A DNA stretch of 11,593 nucleotides, from assembly GCA_002295705.1 (NCBI GenBank), contig DBHP01000003.1:19665-31257 (forward strand), read 5' to 3'. Shown in pieces: positions 7,103-11,593 of this stretch. The notes beneath the pieces are model-generated. The model saw only the letters and a program-made list of their open reading frames with translations. It was not told the origin of the DNA and ran no database searches. Made by a program: the position numbers and the translations under genes. The stretch's first letter is position 1. The number at the start of each line of letters is the position of its first letter. Origin of the DNA: Candidatus Neomicrothrix sp. UBA825 (GTDB lineage Bacteria; Actinomycetota; Acidimicrobiia; Acidimicrobiales; UBA8592).

Positions 7103-8169
7103 GTTTGCTTGGGAGAATGTACAGGAATGAAACGTCGGTACCCTTTGCGAAACTCTGGAAACCTATCGGTCTCTGTTCTCTTCTAGTCTTGATAATTTCA
7201 GTAAGCAGTCTAGGATTCAGAGGATTGAATTTAGGTCTTGAATTTGAAGGGGGCGGAGCATGGGAAGTCTCAGCCACTGGAATTGAAGCGGAACAGGTGC
7301 GAGATGCACTGCGCCCACTAGGCATTGCAGATGCACGTATCCAAACAGGTGGGGGTGTTCTTCGCGTTCGAACCGAACTCTCAAAAGTTGCACAAACGTC
7401 GCTTGAACAGGGCGAAAGTGGTGACCCTATAGTTGCTCAGGTAACGGCTGCTCTTTCGGAGATAACAGGTCAGGATGAATCAGCTATCAGCGTCTCGACG
7501 GCTGGTCCATCATGGGGTGAAGAAATTACGGATAAAGCTATTAATGCGCTGATTGTCTTTTTTATTGTTATTGCTCTTTATATAACGATTCGGCTCAGGT
7601 GGGAAATGGCAGTAGGGGCCTTACTCGCAGTCGCACATGATATTTTGATAACTGTTGGCTTGTACGCACTTTTCCAGTTCGAAGTAACCCCACCGACCGT
7701 AATTGCATTTCTAACGATCATGGGTTACTCGCTTTACGATACTTTAGTGGTGTTTGACAAAGTCAGAGACAACGAGCACATGCTCTCTAACTCAAAACTA
7801 ACTTATACGTCAGTAGTGGAAAGGGCCTTGAATCAGGTTTTCATGCGGTCGGTAAACACTAGTATCACTTCTATTCTCCCAGTTGTTTCGGTTTTGGTTG
7901 TTGGGTCTGGCATCATGGGAGCAGTCACTTTAAGAGAATTCGCCTTGGCACTACTTATCGGTCTAATAATTGGAACTTTTTCATCTCTTTTCGTTGCTGC
8001 GCCTACAGCGACGATCTTGAGGAATAAATTTGGTGATGCGGACTCAGACAGCAACAGGTCCTACCGGTTAAGTGAGGCAGTAAAGAAAAGGTCAAAAAGT
8101 TCTCAGGCTGCTGTTAGGGAGCCATCAAACCCAGCCATTCCCCCAAGGCCAAGGAAAAAACGCAAATAA
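7099..8169 (+). CDS. secF: Protein translocase subunit SecF
   Basis: SecF is the partner of SecD in proton-driven protein export. The 356-residue product has a first span at about 22-40, then the signature GLNLGLEFEGGGAW (42-55), with Glu where many families have Asp (GIDFTGG). A periplasmic P4 domain follows to about 140, and then five spans between 146 and 306. The conserved motif YSLYDTLVVFDKVRDN (210-225) carries Asp214, equivalent to E. coli Asp213 in the proton path, and RSVNTSITS (250-258) matches the family. The tail from 307 is hydrophilic and ends in a basic, proline-rich cluster (PPRPRKKRK), as is common in actinobacterial SecF. The start is fixed by a strong ribosome binding site and the ATGA overlap with secD. 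Apt follows after 5 bases. Confidence 0.97.
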   Translation: MSLLGRMYRNETSVPFAKLWKPIGLCSLLVLIISVSSLGFRGLNLGLEFEGGGAWEVSATGIEAEQVRDALRPLGIADARIQTGGGVLRVRTELSKVAQTSLEQGESGDPIVAQVTAALSEITGQDESAISVSTAGPSWGEEITDKAINALIVFFIVIALYITIRLRWEMAVGALLAVAHDILITVGLYALFQFEVTPPTVIAFLTIMGYSLYDTLVVFDKVRDNEHMLSNSKLTYTSVVERALNQVFMRSVNTSITSILPVVSVLVVGSGIMGAVTLREFALALLIGLIIGTFSSLFVAAPTATILRNKFGDADSDSNRSYRLSEAVKKRSKSSQAAVREPSNPAIPPRPRKKRK

Positions 8170-8174
8170 CTGAG

Positions 8175-8705
8175 ATGTCCCCATCCGAAACAGACTTGAA
8201 ACGACTCATTCAAAATGTTCCGGACTTTCCCCGTGAAGGAATCAATTTCAAAGATGTATCGCCTCTATTAAAAGATGCCGTTGCCTTCGCAACAGCGGTG
8301 TCACTGATGGCGAGAGCAGTTGAAGCCGACGAAATAGACTATGTTGCTGGTATTGAAGCTCGAGGATTCATCCTTGGATCAGCCCTGGCAAATTTGCTAA
8401 ATTTAGGTTTCGTTCCCATTCGGAAGCCAGGGAAACTTCCAGGTGAAATCATAGCTCAGAGCTACAGTTTAGAGTACGGCGAATCTTCTCTCGAGATGCA
8501 ACGTGATGCGGTACCCAAGGGATCAAATGTACTAATAGTTGATGATATTCTTGCAACCGGCGGAACTGCGAAATCTGCTGCAAAATTAGTTGAGCGTATC
8601 GGCGGAAGAGTTGTTGGATTTGTATTTCTAGCATCGCTTGAGTTCCTGAACGGAAACAAAGAGATAGCAAATTATCAGCAACATACTCTTCTGACTTACG
8701 ACTAG
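8175..8705 (+). CDS. apt: Adenine phosphoribosyltransferase
   Basis: This enzyme salvages adenine, joining it to PRPP to give AMP. The 176-residue product is of normal length. It shows NVPDFPREGINFKDVSPLL (14-32), the adenine-pocket segment VAGIEARGFILGSALA (57-72), IRKPGKLPG (82-90), SLEYGESSLEMQ (98-109), and the PRPP-binding motif VLIVDDILATGGTA (119-132). The C-terminal end (FLASLEFLNG) fits the family. The ATG at 8175 gives the expected N-terminus and lies 5 bases after the secF stop, but the ribosome binding site is poor, so translation may depend on ribosomes finishing secF. The secF-apt-rel order is a classic actinobacterial arrangement, linking purine nucleotide supply with the alarmone gene by position. 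Confidence 0.97.
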   Translation: MSPSETDLKRLIQNVPDFPREGINFKDVSPLLKDAVAFATAVSLMARAVEADEIDYVAGIEARGFILGSALANLLNLGFVPIRKPGKLPGEIIAQSYSLEYGESSLEMQRDAVPKGSNVLIVDDILATGGTAKSAAKLVERIGGRVVGFVFLASLEFLNGNKEIANYQQHTLLTYD

Positions 8706-8710
8706 TGCTT

Positions 8711-8723
8711 GCCTAGGATAGGC
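8711..8723 (+). other. Small perfect hairpin before rel
   Basis: GCCTA-GGA-TAGGC is a perfect 5-base stem with a 3-base loop in the 26-base apt-rel gap, ending 8 bases before the rel ATG. The only purine-rich stretch able to serve as a ribosome binding site (AGGA, 8715-8718) is in its loop and stem edge, so it could dampen rel translation. It lacks a T run and is not a terminator. At this size it may be chance. Confidence 0.3.
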
Positions 8724-8731
8724 TTATAAAC

Positions 8732-10993
8732 ATGAGCTTGATTACAACAAAAATTAGCTTATGGAATCGCATTGAAGAGGATCCTGCAGCTGAACTTAAT
8801 CAGGTTTTGGAAATGTTCTCAAGGCACCATGCCTCAGCAGAAACAGATCTAATTAAAAGAGCCTACCAAGAAGCCCAAGAGGCGCATGATGGCCAAATCC
8901 GTAAATCTGGAGATGCCTATATTACACACCCAGTTGCAGTGGCAGAGATAGTTGCGTCCTTAGGGCTTGATGAATCAACGATAATAGCTGCATTGCTTCA
9001 CGACACTCTTGAGGATACCGAAGAGGCTTTTGAGCGGATCGAAGAAGTCTTCGGAGAAGAAGTCGCTTCTATTGTAGATGGTGTAACCAAACTAGAACGC
9101 ATAAAATTTGAAACTAAAGAAGCTCAACAAGCTGCCTCAATGAGAAAAATGTTAGTGGCAGTTGCAAAAGATATAAGAGTGCTTCTAATTAAACTCGCTG
9201 ACCGTCTCCACAACATGCGTACAATCGCATCCTTGCCTAAATGGAAACAGCAACGGATAGCAAGTGAGACTCTTGATATTTATGCCCCTCTCGCTCATCG
9301 ACTAGGCATGCAGGGTTTAAAAAATGAGCTGGAGGATCTCTCTTTCGCTGCATTACATCCCAAATGGTACGCACAAATCGACCAAATGATAGCCGATCGG
9401 GCACCGGAAAGAGATCTCTACCTTGCTCAGATTTTAGCCGATGTTAAGTCTCGACTGGATGAATTGATGGTGGGAGCAGAGGTGCATGGCAGACCCAAAC
9501 ATTTCTGGAGTATCTACGAGAAAATGGTAATAAAGGGTAGAGAGTTTGATGAAATCTACGATTTGATGGGTATCAGGGTGATAGTTGAGTCGGTGAAAGA
9601 TTGCTATGGCGCTCTTGGTTCAATCCATGCAACCTGGCACCCAGTCCAAGGACGGTTCAAGGATTACATAGCGATGCCTAAGTTCAATCTCTACCAATCT
9701 CTTCACACCACTGTAATCGGACCTCAAGGAAAGCCACTCGAAGTCCAAATAAGAACACGCGATATGCATCACAGAGCCGAACACGGTGCAGCTGCGCATT
9801 TCAGTTATAAAGAACAAGTTGATGAAAATGAATACATGTGGTTCTCACGAATTGTTGATTGGCAAGAAGAAACTGAGGACCCACTCGAATTCATGACTAA
9901 TCTAAAGATGGATCTAGATCAAGACGAGGTATTCGTCTTTACACCCAAAGGTGAAGTCGTTACCCTTGAATCTAAATCAACTCCTGTTGACTTTGCATAC
10001 ACAATACACACAGAAGTAGGGCATGCCTGTAGAGGAGCTCGAGTAAATAAACGTCTTGTCCCGCTCGATACAGTTCTTCAATCAGGTGACACTGTGGAAA
10101 TATTAACAAGCAATGCCCAAGACGCTGGGCCGTCTCAAGACTGGCTTAGATTCGCAAAGACGCACAGGGCGGGTTCAAAAATTCGACAATGGTTCACTCG
10201 TGAAAGAAGAGAAGACGCAATTGATGCTGGAAGAGAAGCTCTTGCGGAATCTCTTCGCAAAGAAGGCTTACCTACGTTCAAACTTTTGAAGAGTGAGACC
10301 TTGCAAGAAGTCTGTGAAACACTAAATTATTCGGATTCAGAAGCGCTCTATGCAGCTATCGGTGAACAAAATGTGAATCCGAAAAGCGTAGCCGGACGAT
10401 TTCTCGAGATCCTCAAAAAATCAGGGTCGTCACAAGGAATTCCAGCTCCATTACCAAGTCACCGAGATAAAAAAGTAGGGCAAGCAAAAAGAAAACGAGA
10501 TAATGAAGTCGGAGTCGTTGTTGAGGGTGTTGACGATGTGATGATCAGGTTAGCTAAATGTTGCACTCCGGTACCGCCAGACGAAATAATGGGTTTCGTT
10601 ACACGGGGAAGAGGGGTATCCATCCACCGAAGTGATTGTGCTAACGGTGTGGCTTTGGCTTCCGGACATGCGAATCGGTTGATAGATGTGGAATGGGATG
10701 ATAAACGAGGAGGGACCTTTGCAGCATCAATAGAAGTAAAGGCATTTGATCGAACACGGCTACTCGGAGACGTTTCAACAATCCTCTCCGATGCAAGGGT
10801 AAACATCATCTCAAGCTCCACCCGAACCGGAGCTGACAGAATCAGTGTTATGAACTTTGAGTTCGAATTAGGGGATGGTCGTCACTTGGATTGGCTTATA
10901 AGCCTCATACGTCAAGTTGATGGAGTATATGATGCATATCGAATTTTGCCAGGAAATAGTAAAGGGTCATCACTTCAAAAGGCGAAATCGTGA
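8732..10993 (+). CDS. rel: Bifunctional (p)ppGpp synthetase/hydrolase (RelA/SpoT family)
   Basis: Rel makes and destroys the starvation alarmones ppGpp and pppGpp. The 753-residue product has all domains. The HD hydrolase (about 35-195) keeps its metal ligands: His66, His90-Asp91, Glu94-Asp95 and Asp157 in LADRLHNMRT. The synthetase (about 245-360) has GRPKHFWSIYEKM (253-265), Asp277 in YDLMGIRV, Tyr321 in NLYQSLHTT, and Glu337 in EVQIRT. The loop RFKD (308-311) is the RXKD form of bifunctional enzymes, not the EXDD form of synthetase-only RelA. Then come TGS (399-460), a helical region (465-560), the zinc-finger/RIS segment with Cys610, Cys611, His632 and Cys636, and ACT (665-738). With an intact hydrolase site, it may be the only long RSH enzyme of the cell, as in most actinobacteria. 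The symbol could equally be relA. Confidence 0.97.
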   Translation: MSLITTKISLWNRIEEDPAAELNQVLEMFSRHHASAETDLIKRAYQEAQEAHDGQIRKSGDAYITHPVAVAEIVASLGLDESTIIAALLHDTLEDTEEAFERIEEVFGEEVASIVDGVTKLERIKFETKEAQQAASMRKMLVAVAKDIRVLLIKLADRLHNMRTIASLPKWKQQRIASETLDIYAPLAHRLGMQGLKNELEDLSFAALHPKWYAQIDQMIADRAPERDLYLAQILADVKSRLDELMVGAEVHGRPKHFWSIYEKMVIKGREFDEIYDLMGIRVIVESVKDCYGALGSIHATWHPVQGRFKDYIAMPKFNLYQSLHTTVIGPQGKPLEVQIRTRDMHHRAEHGAAAHFSYKEQVDENEYMWFSRIVDWQEETEDPLEFMTNLKMDLDQDEVFVFTPKGEVVTLESKSTPVDFAYTIHTEVGHACRGARVNKRLVPLDTVLQSGDTVEILTSNAQDAGPSQDWLRFAKTHRAGSKIRQWFTRERREDAIDAGREALAESLRKEGLPTFKLLKSETLQEVCETLNYSDSEALYAAIGEQNVNPKSVAGRFLEILKKSGSSQGIPAPLPSHRDKKVGQAKRKRDNEVGVVVEGVDDVMIRLAKCCTPVPPDEIMGFVTRGRGVSIHRSDCANGVALASGHANRLIDVEWDDKRGGTFAASIEVKAFDRTRLLGDVSTILSDARVNIISSSTRTGADRISVMNFEFELGDGRHLDWLISLIRQVDGVYDAYRILPGNSKGSSLQKAKS

Positions 10994-11051
10994 TAGTAGA
11001 CAACTCAACGCTTAAAGCTCATCTCACCCAGACATCAACTATCAAATATTA

Positions 11052-11593
11052 ATGATGAAATTCAAAATTGTTCAGAAAAACGGATACAAGATGCAGGAAG
11101 TCGATCTCTTCCTTCGCAAATTAAACAAATGGAAAGCAAACGGCAAGAGTAAAACAATTGCAACAAAACTTGAACGCGTAAAGTTCACTCTGACTACTAA
11201 AAGAGGCTATGACCCTAAAGAGGTTGACGAATATTTAGACTCGTTGCTCAATCAAAAGGCGCAGAACCCAAATACGCTCTCTAACGTTGGAACGGAGTTA
11301 AATTACTCAAAGGAAAAAGTATTTACTCCAGATCCAACTCCAACTATTACCAGTAAGAGATTAAGAGAACTCTCACCTCCACTTGTTGAAGAAATTGGAT
11401 ATGAAAAAGCGGAGGTAGATAAGTTCTTGAATTTGATTGCTGACACGCTTCAGTTATTCGAGGAATCAACATATGAGGAAATACAAAAGATCAAAGCAGA
11501 TCAGTACGATCCTGGCAGCGAAACACCCAGACTGCTTTCCGCAGATCAAATAAGGTGGGTCTTATTCACAGTGAATGACTCACATGGATATGA
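11052..11593 (+). CDS. DivIVA-domain repeat protein, 3' end missing
   Basis: An open frame starts at ATG-ATG (11052/11055) and runs off the window after 180 codons; an in-frame TAA at 11013 with no start codon between fixes the N-terminus. The product contains short repeats of the DivIVA signature, a hydrophobic lead, then GY, then EVD and a hydrophobic heptad. They lie at 4-24 (FKIVQKNGYKMQEVDLFLRK), 45-66 (FTLTTKRGYDPKEVDEYLDS), about 106-132 (IGYEKAEVDKFLNLIADTL) and, starting at the cut end, about 162-180 (VLFTVNDSHGY). In DivIVA/Wag31 the same unit, present once, binds curved membrane at the cell poles and septum. Proteins made of several such units occur in actinobacteria and their function is not established. 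No ribosome binding site is evident before the start. The first repeat is imperfect (KNGYKMQ). Linkers are lysine-rich (29-44) or carry a Pro-Thr stretch (92-98). Confidence 0.8.
   Translation, partial: MMKFKIVQKNGYKMQEVDLFLRKLNKWKANGKSKTIATKLERVKFTLTTKRGYDPKEVDEYLDSLLNQKAQNPNTLSNVGTELNYSKEKVFTPDPTPTITSKRLRELSPPLVEEIGYEKAEVDKFLNLIADTLQLFEESTYEEIQKIKADQYDPGSETPRLLSADQIRWVLFTVNDSHGY

Noticed and set aside
8725..8730. TATAAA just before the rel ATG, resembling a -10 promoter box
   Set aside because: It ends one base before the start codon, too close even for a leaderless transcript, and has no -35 partner.
9542..9570. Rel residues 268-271 (KGRE) considered as a changed RXKD loop
   Set aside because: The loop that separates bifunctional from synthetase-only enzymes is further on, at 308-311, and reads a normal RFKD.
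10459..10821. Antisense open frame of 120 codons inside rel
   Set aside because: It is opposite the conserved zinc-finger and ACT region of Rel, is Ser/Thr-rich and has no family resemblance.
11003..11020. GCTTAAAGC palindrome after rel considered as a terminator
   Set aside because: The stem is only four bases with almost no loop and no T run follows.

Overview
The window holds twelve genes, all on the + strand, in one dense block of housekeeping genes with gaps of no more than about 170 bases. The order is yebC (5' end missing), ruvC, ruvA, ruvB, queA, tgt, yajC, secD, secF, apt, rel, then a DivIVA-repeat gene cut off by the window end. The succession yajC-secD-secF-apt-rel, with yebC-ruvCAB upstream, is typical of Actinobacteria. 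DivIVA-domain repeats also point there. The base composition is only moderate in GC (about 40-45% by eye), with many AGA/AGG, ATA and TTA codons. This suggests a low-GC, probably uncultured or aquatic actinobacterial lineage such as the Acidimicrobiia, rather than Streptomyces or Mycobacterium relatives. The lineage is an inference from gene order and composition; no 16S or other marker is present.

Layout. Bases 1-666: the last 221 codons of a YebC/TACO1-family protein. Bases 712-2876: the complete Holliday-junction machinery, RuvC resolvase, RuvA and RuvB, with ruvC and ruvA overlapping by ATGA. Bases 2889-5033: the two late-acting queuosine tRNA genes, queA and tgt. This placement between ruvB and yajC is common in Firmicutes and other phyla but is absent from the best-known actinobacteria. 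Bases 5034-5205: the largest gap, without a gene. Bases 5206-8169: the accessory Sec translocase proteins YajC, SecD and SecF, with secD and secF overlapping by ATGA. Bases 8175-10993: adenine phosphoribosyltransferase and the bifunctional (p)ppGpp synthetase/hydrolase. Bases 11052-11593: the start of a protein built from short DivIVA-type repeats.

The genes serve DNA recombination repair, tRNA modification, protein export, purine salvage and the stringent response. They share chromosomal position more than one pathway. RNA genes, mobile elements, CRISPR arrays, phage genes and defence genes were looked for and not seen. I do not see a new multi-gene system. The strongest oddity is in Tgt: the usual CxCxxC zinc motif is replaced by Phe, Leu and Ala, while the catalytic aspartates and the zinc-ligand histidine remain. 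Next in interest are the truncated DivIVA-repeat protein and the acidic, four-cysteine extracytoplasmic part of SecD.
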